Below are positions 34,988 through 43,615 of a stretch of DNA of 64,000 nt, in pieces; position 1 is the first letter of the stretch, and each line of letters starts with the position of its first letter. The translations under genes were made by a program, and so were the position numbers. The DNA lies in contig NZ_AZMV01000007.1 of the NCBI RefSeq assembly GCF_000522505.1, positions 124,001 to 188,000 on the forward strand. The letters are read 5' to 3'. A model generated the notes under the pieces. That model saw only the letters and a list, made by a program, of their open reading frames with translations, was not told where the DNA came from and searched no databases. The DNA comes from Bifidobacterium moukalabense DSM 27321 (lineage in GTDB: Bacteria > Actinomycetota > Actinomycetes > Actinomycetales > Bifidobacteriaceae).

Positions 34988-36790
34988 ATGGTTACAGCGA
35001 CTGGTCCTGCACCCGGTTCCGACATGACGGCCTCGGCTGAGCCGGCGGAAGACCGCACCTCATCCGGAGTGCTGTACATCGCCCCGATTTTCGCCTCGCA
35101 CATGGTGTTGCAACGCAACAAGCCGATTGCGGTGTTCGGCGCGCTGAATGCCGACTGCGCCGGTCTTAAGGTCACGGCCGAGATCCGCACGCCTGACGGC
35201 GCCCTGGTGGCCCAGGCGCATGCCTACGCCTCGATGGAGGCCCGGCAAGGCTTCTCCTACTGGCATATCATGCTGCCGGCCCAGTCCGAAGGCGGCCCAT
35301 ACACGTTGCGCGTGACGGCGGGCAACGACTCAATCGAATTCCATGACGTGCTTATCGGCGAGGTCTGGCTGGCCGGAGGCCAGAGCAATATGGAACTCGA
35401 GCTGCGCAACAGCGACGATGCCGAAGCGGAGCTTGAAGACTGCACCGATCCGCTGCTGCGCTTCTACAACGTGCCGAAAACCGGCGTGGTCGACCGTAAT
35501 GCCGAGAACGCCTCCGGCTGGCAGGAATCCTCTCCGGAAACCAGTGGCGTGATGAGCGCCGTCGCCTACTATTTCGCGCGCAAGCTACGTGATGAACTCG
35601 ATCCCGATCTGCCGATCGGCATCATCGACTGCTATATCGGCGGTACGTCGATCAGTTGCTGGATGAGCGAGGACGCACTGCAATCCAGCGAGGCCGGGCA
35701 AGGCTATCTGAACCGGTTCAACGACGCGGTCGCAGGCAAGACGCAGGCGCAGTTCGACTTGGAGACCTCCGCCTGGCAGGAACGTTTCGACGCATGGAAC
35801 GCTTCGATAGCGGCCGCACGCGAGGCGGACCCGGATGTCACCTGGGATACGTTGAACCAGCGGTATGGCGAATGCCCGTGGCCTCCGCCGGTCACGCCGA
35901 CCTCGCAGTGGCGCCCGGCCGGCCCGTTCCACGCCATGCTCGAACGTGTCATGCCGTATTCGCTGGCCGGATTCCTGTGGTATCAGGGCGAGGAGGATGA
36001 GCCGTACTGCGAATCCTACCGCGAACTGCTCGGCATGATGATCGGCGAATGGCGTGCGTTGTGGAGCGAGAACCTGCCGTTCCTCATCGTGCAGCTGCCG
36101 CAGTGGATCGATAAGGGCAACGCCGCCGCGGGCACCGATCCGATGCGGTGGCCGGTATTGCGCGAGGCCCAGTGGGATGCGGCGCAGACCATCGACAACG
36201 TATACGCCATCTGCACCATCGACTGCGGCGAATTCGACAACGTGCATCCGACCGACAAGCGCACGCCGGGCGAACGTCTGGCGGAATGCGCGTTGCGGCA
36301 GATCTACGGTCTTGACGACGTGCCGGTGCATGGCCCCACGGTTTTGGGGTTCCGCTGTGGCGAGAACGGCCACGTCTGCCTGTTCTTCCGGTATGCGCAC
36401 GGCCTGCATTTCGAAGGCGTCACCCCCGATGATTTCGATGATGACTTCGCAGACAGGCTGCCTTCGCTGGTGCGTAACGCGGACCGTTCGGGTTTCGAGC
36501 TGGCCGGTGCCGACGGCGTGTTCCATCGGGCGACGGCCGCGATCTTCGTGGATTGCGACATCGAGGATCTGGTCAATGCGAAGATCAACGTGGTCGACTA
36601 CAACGCCACGGAATTCGGCATTCCGATCAACAGCCGCAGCATCGGCACGATCACGTTGGCGACCCCTGAGGTGCCGAAACCCGTTGCGTTGCGGTACGCC
36701 TGGCGCAGCTGGGGGCCGGCGCCCCTGTTCAACAGCGACGATCTGCCCGCCCAGCCGTTCCGCCTGGACCTGACCGACCGCGAGGACTGA
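34988..36790 (+). CDS. Sialate O-acetylesterase-like SGNH carbohydrate esterase
   Basis: 600 residues. The sialate O-acetylesterase family layout is clear: N-terminal beta domain beginning IFASHMVLQRNKPIAVFG, nucleophile serine in GGQSNMEL (about residue 132), FLWYQGEED and the Asp-x-x-His pair in FDNVHPTDK (about 418-422), then a C-terminal beta domain. It has no signal peptide, so it acts in the cytosol. Members remove acetyl groups from sugars, not only sialic acid. The nearby beta-mannosidase, GH1 and CE2-like genes point to deacetylation of imported oligosaccharides such as acetylated mannan fragments. The start at 34988 follows GGAAGAGAAG. Confidence 0.86.
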   Translation: MVTATGPAPGSDMTASAEPAEDRTSSGVLYIAPIFASHMVLQRNKPIAVFGALNADCAGLKVTAEIRTPDGALVAQAHAYASMEARQGFSYWHIMLPAQSEGGPYTLRVTAGNDSIEFHDVLIGEVWLAGGQSNMELELRNSDDAEAELEDCTDPLLRFYNVPKTGVVDRNAENASGWQESSPETSGVMSAVAYYFARKLRDELDPDLPIGIIDCYIGGTSISCWMSEDALQSSEAGQGYLNRFNDAVAGKTQAQFDLETSAWQERFDAWNASIAAAREADPDVTWDTLNQRYGECPWPPPVTPTSQWRPAGPFHAMLERVMPYSLAGFLWYQGEEDEPYCESYRELLGMMIGEWRALWSENLPFLIVQLPQWIDKGNAAAGTDPMRWPVLREAQWDAAQTIDNVYAICTIDCGEFDNVHPTDKRTPGERLAECALRQIYGLDDVPVHGPTVLGFRCGENGHVCLFFRYAHGLHFEGVTPDDFDDDFADRLPSLVRNADRSGFELAGADGVFHRATAAIFVDCDIEDLVNAKINVVDYNATEFGIPINSRSIGTITLATPEVPKPVALRYAWRSWGPAPLFNSDDLPAQPFRLDLTDRED

Positions 36791-36846
36791 AGGCCGGTAG
36801 GCCGATCATCCGATGGACGCCGGGACCGCCGGATTCTCCGACCGGC

Positions 36847-37983
36847 TCACTCCCACAGACCCGGGCCGAAGGACTCCAGATAGGCGACCAGCTCGCCGGC
36901 CATTTCCTCGTCTTCGGGGATACGTGGATGGCCGTAGGTGCCGGAGGCGTTGCGGGAGTAAAGGAAATGCTCCACACGGGTGTCGCCTTCGCCGCGTACC
37001 GTCTCGCACACCTCGCCGATCGCACGGTCCCATGCCGGATCGTGCACCAGAATCGTGGTGGCGAGCACGATCAGCGCCTTCGGATACCTCGCACGTAGGG
37101 CATGCACGAAGTCGACGTATCTCGCACGCCAGCGCCGGGCCGTCTCGCCTGCGTAATCCGCCGCCATAAAATCATGCGGATGCGCATCGTTCTGGCCCAG
37201 CGCCACAAGCACGACATGCGGTGTGTACCGTGCGAAATCCCACGGCTTCGACCCTCCCAGCGCCGGATTGTATTCAATCCGATCCCACATGCTTTCCATG
37301 CCCAGGTAATGGGGCGCATTGAACCAGCCGATGCCGTCGAGCAGGGGAGCGCCGCCCTGCGACACGTCATGCAGTTCCGCCCCGAGCGCCCGCGCGGCGA
37401 TCGCCGCATACGAATGCCAGCTGTCGGAATACCCGCTCAGATCGGCTTCCGGGTCGGCCTGCCCCACGTAGCGTACGGCCTCATTGCGTTCGCCGCAGGA
37501 GACGGAGTCGCCGTACACCTCGATTCGTCGCGTCGGCCGCGTATCGGCTGGCGGCAGTATGGCCGCGTCGTCATCCAGTTCGATGCCCAGCATCTCAAGA
37601 TGGCACATGCCGCCGTCCTGACGTTTGAAAATCGTCACCTCATGCTCGATGTCCGGCAGATGTTCGGCGATGTCGACGGTGATGGCGGCGAGTTCGGCTC
37701 CGCTTGCGTTCGGCACCCTGTTCGGATATCCGTTCTCCATGCTGATGCCGTCATGCTTGGTGTCGATTGGCACGGGCACCTTCACCTCCAGTCCGTCGAT
37801 GATCGCGCCGAGCAGGATATCGCCGTAATTCCAGTGGTTGCGCAGTTTCACGCGTATGCGGGAGCCGGTGCAGCGGAACGAGACCTGCGTATAGGGGAAC
37901 ACCCACACGGGAGCCCGCGGGTCGTCGTCATCGATACGCCCCATGGATCGCAGCGCCGGATCGTCGAATGGGATTGTACGCAT
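36847..37983 (-). CDS. CE2-like SGNH acetylesterase
   Basis: 378 residues with an N-terminal jelly-roll (VWVFPYTQVSFRCTGSRIRVKL) and a C-terminal SGNH hydrolase domain: nucleophile serine in YGDSVSCGE, ALGQNDAHPHDF, and a late GHPRIPEDEEMA supplying the catalytic histidine. This two-domain plan is that of CE2 acetyl-xylan/glucomannan esterases. There is no signal peptide. It converges on the other esterase gene with a short gap and diverges from the GH1 gene. The start at 37983 follows GGGGG on the minus strand. Confidence 0.85.
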   Translation of the reverse strand: MRTIPFDDPALRSMGRIDDDDPRAPVWVFPYTQVSFRCTGSRIRVKLRNHWNYGDILLGAIIDGLEVKVPVPIDTKHDGISMENGYPNRVPNASGAELAAITVDIAEHLPDIEHEVTIFKRQDGGMCHLEMLGIELDDDAAILPPADTRPTRRIEVYGDSVSCGERNEAVRYVGQADPEADLSGYSDSWHSYAAIAARALGAELHDVSQGGAPLLDGIGWFNAPHYLGMESMWDRIEYNPALGGSKPWDFARYTPHVVLVALGQNDAHPHDFMAADYAGETARRWRARYVDFVHALRARYPKALIVLATTILVHDPAWDRAIGEVCETVRGEGDTRVEHFLYSRNASGTYGHPRIPEDEEMAGELVAYLESFGPGLWE

Positions 37984-38132
37984 GGAAAGCCCCCTTACCT
38001 TCTGGTTCCCGCCGTCGGAACGCATCGTCTATGCTGCCATTATCGGCGCCGTACGTTTCGGGAGACGATGGCACCCCGTGCCGTGCGCGTTGCCGGGAAC
38101 GGTACTTTACAATAAAAGACCAAAACGGTATC

Positions 38133-38142
38133 TTAACCGCTT
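38133..38142. promoter_or_regulatory. Degenerate mannoside-type operator before the GH1 gene
   Basis: TTAACCGCTT resembles one and a half arms of TTAAGCGCTTAA, 17 bp before the start codon. Weak on its own; supported by the perfect sites upstream of the neighbouring importer. Confidence 0.4.
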
Positions 38143-38158
38143 CAGAAAAGGACGTGCA

Positions 38159-39526
38159 ATGGAGAACACATTCCCGAAGGATTTCGTCTTCGGTGCGGCT
38201 ACGGCAGCCTATCAGATCGAAGGTGCGGTGAACGAGGACGGTCGCTGCCCCTCGATCTGGGATACTTTCAGCCATACCCCGGGAGCCACCTTCGCCGGAG
38301 ACACCGGTGACGTGGCCACCGATTCATACCATCGTTGGCGGGAGGATCTGGCGTTGCTCAGCGATCTGGGCGTGGACGCCTATCGTTTCTCCATCGCCAT
38401 GCCGCGCATCGTGCCCGCGCCGAACGGCATTCCGAATGCGAAGGGCCTTGACTTCTACGAGCGTATCGTCGATACCCTGCTCGAGTACGGCATCAAGCCG
38501 GTCGTGACGCTCTACCATTGGGACCTGCCGCAGTATTTGGAAGACGGAGGCGGCTGGCTCAACCGCGTGACCTCCTATGCGTTGGGCGATTACGCCGCCA
38601 TCGTGGCCAAGCGGCTGGGCGACCGTGTCGACACCTGGACCACGCTCAACGAACCCTGGTGCGCCTCGTATCTGAGCTACGGCGCGAAGGAGCAGGCTCC
38701 GGGCCTGGGACTCGGCCCGGGCGCGTTCCCGGCGGTGCATCACCTGAATCTCGCCCATGGCCTGATGGTGCAGGCGGTGCGAGGCATCGTCGGCGACAAG
38801 TCGAAGTATTCGGTCACGCTGAACATGCCGTTCAACCGTGGGGACGCCGACGCCTGCCACCGTCTCGACCTGATCGCCAACCGCGCCTTCCTCGACCCGA
38901 TGCTGCGTGGCCGCTATCCCGACGAGCTGTTCGCCATCACCAAGGGCATCTGCGACTGGAGCTTCGTGCGTCCGGGTGACCTTGAGAATGCGCACCAGCC
39001 GATCGACGTGTTGGGCGTCAACTACTATTCCACCAATCGCGTGGCCATGAGCGACCGCCCGCAGTTCCCGCAGGATACCGGCCCGTCCGTGAATCCCGGT
39101 GCCAGTGACGTCGATTGGCTGCCGACCGACGGCCCGCACACCGACATGGATTGGAACATCGACCCGCAAGGTCTGTATGACACGTTGATGCGTGTGCACG
39201 ACCGCTATCCGGAGGTCGATCTGGTCATCACCGAGAACGGCATGGCCTGCAAGGACCGGTTGGTCGTGAACGAGGATGGCACCAAGTCGGTGCATGACGC
39301 CGATCGCATCGATTACCTTCAGCGCCATTTCGCCGCCGCGAAGCGCGCGCTGGACGATGGCGTGCCGCTGACCGGCTATTTCGTGTGGTCGCTGCTCGAC
39401 AACTTCGAATGGTATTTCGGCTACGCCAAGCGATTCGGCATCACCTACGTCGATTACGGGACGCAGGAGCGCACGAAGAAGGACAGCTTCCTGTGGTACC
39501 GCGACTTCATCGCCTCACGTGGCTGA
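38159..39526 (+). CDS. GH1 beta-glucosidase/beta-glycosidase
   Basis: 455-residue intracellular GH1 enzyme with the N-terminal signature FPKDFVFGAATAAYQIEGA, acid/base Glu in TLNEPW (about 164) and nucleophile Glu in VITENGM (about 359). It hydrolyses beta-linked glucosides, possibly mannosides or glucomannan fragments. The start at 38159 follows AAAAGGA. It diverges from the CE2-like esterase gene and precedes the beta-mannoside importer. A degenerate operator lies in its leader. Confidence 0.95.
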   Translation: MENTFPKDFVFGAATAAYQIEGAVNEDGRCPSIWDTFSHTPGATFAGDTGDVATDSYHRWREDLALLSDLGVDAYRFSIAMPRIVPAPNGIPNAKGLDFYERIVDTLLEYGIKPVVTLYHWDLPQYLEDGGGWLNRVTSYALGDYAAIVAKRLGDRVDTWTTLNEPWCASYLSYGAKEQAPGLGLGPGAFPAVHHLNLAHGLMVQAVRGIVGDKSKYSVTLNMPFNRGDADACHRLDLIANRAFLDPMLRGRYPDELFAITKGICDWSFVRPGDLENAHQPIDVLGVNYYSTNRVAMSDRPQFPQDTGPSVNPGASDVDWLPTDGPHTDMDWNIDPQGLYDTLMRVHDRYPEVDLVITENGMACKDRLVVNEDGTKSVHDADRIDYLQRHFAAAKRALDDGVPLTGYFVWSLLDNFEWYFGYAKRFGITYVDYGTQERTKKDSFLWYRDFIASRG

Positions 39527-39695
39527 AGGGGGTTGATAGCATCCGTGGTCCGCGCCATGATTGAGGTGGTTGGATGGGTGTGGCCGTCGCGCATTCGGTT
39601 CGTGCTTAAGTCTGCCGACGTGTCACACCCCCGATTGGCGCGATGCGCCGATTTCCGGCGTGACTGCGGCATTGTGACGGGTAACCAAAGGGTAC

Positions 39696-39707
39696 TTAAG
39701 CGCTTAA
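39696..39707. promoter_or_regulatory. Mannoside-type LacI operator (distal)
   Basis: Perfect palindrome TTAAGCGCTTAA, 191 bp upstream of the site at 39887. Confidence 0.75.
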
Positions 39708-39886
39708 CGACACTCGGGTAAAGAAATTAACGTTAACGCCATTAATGTTAACTTACTGAATGCTTGCTGAAGCTCCGATAAGATGTCGAAACAGCTGATT
39801 TTCCAACGTTTAAAGAAAATTGAGAGAATGCTGGGAATGTGCGATTGTCCGAAGAATCGCACAGTTTCGGCGCGACACGACACAAC

Positions 39887-39898
39887 TTAAGCGCTTGA
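39887..39898. promoter_or_regulatory. Mannoside-type LacI operator (proximal)
   Basis: TTAAGCGCTTGA overlaps the -35 box of the importer promoter; one mismatch from the perfect palindrome. Confidence 0.75.
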
Positions 39899-39923
39899 CA
39901 AACTTAAGGGGTTCATTTATCGT
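39895..39923 (+). promoter_or_regulatory. Sigma-A-type promoter of the mannoside importer
   Basis: TTGACA (39895-39900), 17-nt spacer, TATCGT (39918-39923), leaving a leader of roughly 115 nt before the binding-protein start. Confidence 0.7.
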
Positions 39924-40043
39924 GATAGTCACCACTTCATCAAGGGCAGGCAGAGAGGCCTGAGATGAGAGGCATCACCAACGAAGAATCGGTGCCGAGT
40001 CTTCAACAGTGATGAACAATGATTCATAAGGAAGGATCAGAAG

Positions 40044-41420
40044 ATGAATCTCAAGAAGATCGTCGCAGCCGGCGTCGCAGCCGTCTGCGCGGTGAGCATG
40101 GCGGCCTGCGGTGGCAGCGACAGCTCCAGCGGCGTGACGGACCTGACCTATGACCAGATCAAGCTCGGCGAGACCGGCAAGGACATCAAGGCCAGCATTA
40201 AGTTCTACAATGGCCGCACTGATATGGGTCTGGATTCCTATCCGGGTAAGAATTGGAAGTCCTATATCGCCGACTTCAACAAGCTGTACCCGAACATCAA
40301 GGTCGAAGCCCAGACCGATACCAACTACGCGGACAACGCACTGACCCGCCTGCAGGGCGGCGACTGGGGCGACATCATGATGATTCCGTCCGTCGATAAA
40401 TCCGAACTGGAGAACTACTTCATCTCCTACGGTTCCCTCGATACCATGCAGAAGCAGGTCAAGCTCGCCTCCGAGAAGGCTTACGACGGCAAGTCCTACG
40501 GTGTCGCCACCGACGGCCAGACCTCCGGTGTCGTCTACAACAAGGCCATCTTCAAGAAGGCCGGCATCACCAAACTGCCGACCACTCCGGAAGAGTTCAT
40601 CGCCGATCTCAAGCTCATCAAGGAAAAGACTGACGCCATCCCGCTGTACACCAACTACGCGGCCGGCTTCACCATGGGTGCCTGGGATGCCTATATCGGC
40701 ACCACTGCAACGGGTGACACCAAGTACATGAACCAGAAGCTGGTTCACACCAAGGCTCCGTTCAAGGATCCGGGTGACGGCACCCACGCCTACAACGTCT
40801 ACAAGATTCTTTACGATGCCGTCGCCGACGGTCTGACCGAAGACGACTACTCCACCACCGATTGGGAATCCTCCAAGAGCATGATCAACAACGGACAGAT
40901 CGCCACCATGGTGCTGGGCGCCTGGGCCGTGACCCAGATGCAGCAGGCCGGCGATAACGCCGATGACATCGGCTACATGCCGTTCCCGATCTCCATCAAT
41001 GGCAAGCAGTATGCCTCCATGGGCGGCAACTACTCCATGGGCATCAACAAGAAGTCCTCCAAGGACAACCAGGAAGCCGCCATGATCTTCGTCAAGTGGC
41101 TTACCGAGGAGTCCGGCTACGCCATGAACGAAGGCGGCATCCCGATCAAGTACGGCGATACCGACCTGCCGTCCATCTACGAGGACTTCAAGGACGTCAC
41201 CATGGAGCCTGACGAGGACTCCCTCGAAGGCGAAGAGGATCTGTTCACCGAAGTCAACTCCGACTCCGAGCTGGGCATCAACTCCAATGGTAACAAGCGC
41301 GTCCAGGCCATCGTCGAACATGCCGCCAACAAGGACAAGTCCTACGACGACATCATGAAGGAATGGAACGACGCCTGGTACAAGGCTATGCAGGACGACG
41401 ACGCGGAAGCCAAGTACTGA
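40044..41420 (+). CDS. Sugar-binding lipoprotein of a CUT1 importer (putative beta-mannoside)
   Basis: 458 residues; lipoprotein signal with lipobox MAAC near residue 22, then a family 1 solute-binding fold (GDWGDIMMIPSVDKSELENY; MVLGAWAVTQMQQAG in the second lobe). As receptor it would deliver an oligosaccharide to the two permeases encoded next. Substrate is inferred from operon partners, chiefly GH2 beta-mannosidase. Promoter and operators lie directly upstream; the start follows AAGGAAGGA. No ATPase gene is present. Confidence 0.9.
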   Translation: MNLKKIVAAGVAAVCAVSMAACGGSDSSSGVTDLTYDQIKLGETGKDIKASIKFYNGRTDMGLDSYPGKNWKSYIADFNKLYPNIKVEAQTDTNYADNALTRLQGGDWGDIMMIPSVDKSELENYFISYGSLDTMQKQVKLASEKAYDGKSYGVATDGQTSGVVYNKAIFKKAGITKLPTTPEEFIADLKLIKEKTDAIPLYTNYAAGFTMGAWDAYIGTTATGDTKYMNQKLVHTKAPFKDPGDGTHAYNVYKILYDAVADGLTEDDYSTTDWESSKSMINNGQIATMVLGAWAVTQMQQAGDNADDIGYMPFPISINGKQYASMGGNYSMGINKKSSKDNQEAAMIFVKWLTEESGYAMNEGGIPIKYGDTDLPSIYEDFKDVTMEPDEDSLEGEEDLFTEVNSDSELGINSNGNKRVQAIVEHAANKDKSYDDIMKEWNDAWYKAMQDDDAEAKY

Positions 41421-41481
41421 TCGTCATCTGATCAGCACAACCTGAAAGCCTCGACGACTTTCTCCTCCATATCCTTCTCCT

Positions 41482-41522
41482 GCCGGCGACCGCTCCCCTC
41501 CGGTTGCGGCCGCCGGCCTTTC
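41482..41522 (+). terminator. Intercistronic stem-loop after the binding-protein gene
   Basis: GCCGGC-based imperfect stem (41482-41493 with 41506-41517) and short CTTTC tail; probably sets receptor-to-permease stoichiometry. Confidence 0.6.
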
Positions 41523-41555
41523 ATGTCACTGGTAAGTCAACGAAAAGAGAGAATC

Positions 41556-42617
41556 ATGACTACCGCGATTGCGGGTGCCACGGCCACTTCCGTGGACGAC
41601 ATCCCTTTCAACCCTCATAAGCGCGACTACAAGAAGGTCAGCATCATCATCGCCTTCTGCGTCATTCCGGTCGCACTACTTGTGCTGTTCACCTACTGGC
41701 CGTTCATCCAGATGTGTGGATACTCCTTCTACAAGATGAAGTACATCGGAACTCCACGCTTCATCGGTATGAAGAACTACATCGATATCTTCACCCGCCC
41801 GGAGCTGCTCGCCACCCTGAAGCTCAGCCTCTACTACATGGCCGGCGCTCTTATCCAGGTGGCCCTCGCCCTGTATCTGGCAACCGTGCTGGCATTCCAA
41901 GTTCGCGGTGGCTCCTTCTTCAAGGGTGCGATGTTCTTCCCCTACCTGATCAACGGCATCGCAGTCGGCTTCATCTTCAAGTTCTTCTACACCCGCGGCT
42001 ATGTGCTCGACACCGTACTCCAGTGGTGTGGTTTCACCCAGGACACCCTGCCGTACTGGCTGAGGGACCAGTCCATCAACAACTGGTCTCTGGTGGCCTC
42101 CTCCATCTGGCGCTACCTCGGATCAACCCTGATCCTGTTCATCGGCGCGATCATGTCCATCGACTCCTCCCTGTATGAAGCCGCTGAAATTGACGGCGCC
42201 AACAAGTGGCAGCAGTTCAAGCACATCATCCTGCCGGGCATCCAAACCATCTTGGTGTTGAACATCATCCTGTCCATCACCGGCTCGCTCTCCGCCTTCG
42301 AAGGCCCGTACGTCATCACCTCTGGCGCCAACGGCACCGGCACCTACATGGTGCAGATGGACAAGATCGCACACACCGACCAGAAGGTGGGCTTGGCTTC
42401 CGCCATGGCCGTGATCCTGCTGATCATCATCATCTTCTGCACACTGCTACAGAAGATAGTCATGGGCTTCCTGTTCAGAGACGCCGATGACGGCACCGCA
42501 AAGGCCCGTAAGCAGGCCAAGAAGGCCGACAAGGCCCGCAGGCGCGCCATGAAAGCCGCCAACAAGGTCCAGGCCGGCAAGGCTCCATTGTTCAAGAACG
42601 GAAAGGTGAGTGCGTGA
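41556..42617 (+). CDS. Sugar ABC permease, MalF type (mannoside cassette)
   Basis: 353 residues, six helices with EAA loop EAAEIDGANKWQQFKHIILPGI. Unusual is the Lys/Arg/Ala-rich cytosolic C-tail of about 45 residues (KARKQAKKADKARRRAMKAANK), longer than in related permeases. The start at 41556 follows AAAGAGAG. Its stop overlaps the next start (TGATG). Confidence 0.92.
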   Translation: MTTAIAGATATSVDDIPFNPHKRDYKKVSIIIAFCVIPVALLVLFTYWPFIQMCGYSFYKMKYIGTPRFIGMKNYIDIFTRPELLATLKLSLYYMAGALIQVALALYLATVLAFQVRGGSFFKGAMFFPYLINGIAVGFIFKFFYTRGYVLDTVLQWCGFTQDTLPYWLRDQSINNWSLVASSIWRYLGSTLILFIGAIMSIDSSLYEAAEIDGANKWQQFKHIILPGIQTILVLNIILSITGSLSAFEGPYVITSGANGTGTYMVQMDKIAHTDQKVGLASAMAVILLIIIIFCTLLQKIVMGFLFRDADDGTAKARKQAKKADKARRRAMKAANKVQAGKAPLFKNGKVSA

Positions 42618-43507
42618 TGACTACTGCAACCGTCGCACCGCAGGCCGAAGTGCAAAAGGTCAGCTTCGGCTACCATCTCAAGTTGTGGATCCTGAGCTTC
42701 CTGAAGTACTTCAGCCTCGTGTTCATCACGTTCTGGATTCTGCTGCCGCTGGTCACCTGCTTCTTCACCGCAGCCAAAGGTACCGACGAATGGCGTTCCA
42801 CCTCCGTGATGACGTTCCCGAAGAACATCCTCAACTTCGAGAACTACGTCGAGGCCTTCAAGCTGTCAAACATGGGTATCGCCTTCCGTAACTCGGTGAT
42901 CGTGCTCGTGTGCGTCTGCTTCCTGACCACCATCATCGGAACCCAGCTCGCCTACGTGCTGTCCCGCTTCCAGTTCCCGGGCAACGCCCTGATCCGCACC
43001 GCCTTCATGATGGCAGCATTGCTGCCGGGCATCGCAATGCAGGTCGCGGTCTACAAGATCATGGGCACCTTCCACCTGATCAACTCGCTGTGGGGCTACA
43101 TCATCATGTCGATGGGCACCGATGTCATCTCGATCTACATCTTCATCCAATATTTCGAGAACCTGTCGATCTCCCTCGATGAGGCCGCCCTGATGGATGG
43201 CGCAAGCTACTTCACCATCTACAGCCGCATCCTCCTGCCGCTGTTGAAGCCGGCAATCGTGACCTGCCTGATCCTCAAAGGCGTCGGCATCTACAACGAG
43301 TACTACTCAGCCAACCTGTATCTACAAGACAAACAGAAGCTCGGCACGGTGGCCATCTCGCTGTACGCTTTCACCGGCCCGCAAGGCTCCAAATACAACC
43401 TGATCTGCGCAGGCGTGATCATCACCCTGCTGCCGGCCCTGATCGCCTTCCTGGTCTTCCAGAAGCAGATATACAACGGCGTCGCAGCAGGTGCCGTGAA
43501 GGAATAA
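42617..43507 (+). CDS. Sugar ABC permease, MalG type (mannoside cassette)
   Basis: 296 residues, six helices and EAA loop EAALMDGASYFTIYSRILLPLL. Partner of the preceding permease, translationally coupled to it, with GAAAGGTGAG as ribosome site. A terminator follows 40 bp after the stop, before the GH2 gene. Confidence 0.93.
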   Translation: MTTATVAPQAEVQKVSFGYHLKLWILSFLKYFSLVFITFWILLPLVTCFFTAAKGTDEWRSTSVMTFPKNILNFENYVEAFKLSNMGIAFRNSVIVLVCVCFLTTIIGTQLAYVLSRFQFPGNALIRTAFMMAALLPGIAMQVAVYKIMGTFHLINSLWGYIIMSMGTDVISIYIFIQYFENLSISLDEAALMDGASYFTIYSRILLPLLKPAIVTCLILKGVGIYNEYYSANLYLQDKQKLGTVAISLYAFTGPQGSKYNLICAGVIITLLPALIAFLVFQKQIYNGVAAGAVKE

Positions 43508-43546
43508 TCCTTCGCCATATAACTGAAGACTCTCTTTTCATCATCA

Positions 43547-43598
43547 AAGGCCGTGCCGAGATATATCATCGCCGGTACGGCCTTACCTTCTTTCTTCT
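43547..43598 (+). terminator. Terminator between importer and GH2 gene
   Basis: A 12-bp stem with one mismatch (AAGGCCGTGCCG at 43547-43558, complement at 43573-43584) and a pyrimidine-rich tail. The GH2 gene starts only 20 bp later, so partial read-through is expected. Confidence 0.75.
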
Positions 43599-43615
43599 TA
43601 CAAAGGATTCCTCGC

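Larger units (their letters stand above)
39527..40043. other. 517-bp regulatory gap before the mannoside importer
   Basis: Rich in symmetric sequences: two TTAAGCGCTTAA-type operators and a promoter (listed separately), TTAACGTTAA at 39727-39736 with a related ATTAATGTTAAC at 39741-39752, and a 9-bp inverted repeat (TGTGCGATT at 39838-39846, complement at 39855-39863). The latter two may bind additional regulators, for example a global catabolite regulator. The first 160 bp show nothing definite. Confidence 0.65.

Noticed and set aside
39838..39863. Another copy of the 24-bp palindrome
   Set aside because: It contains TGTGCGATT/AATCGCACA with an 8-nt loop, but arm sequence and length differ; better seen as a regulator site.
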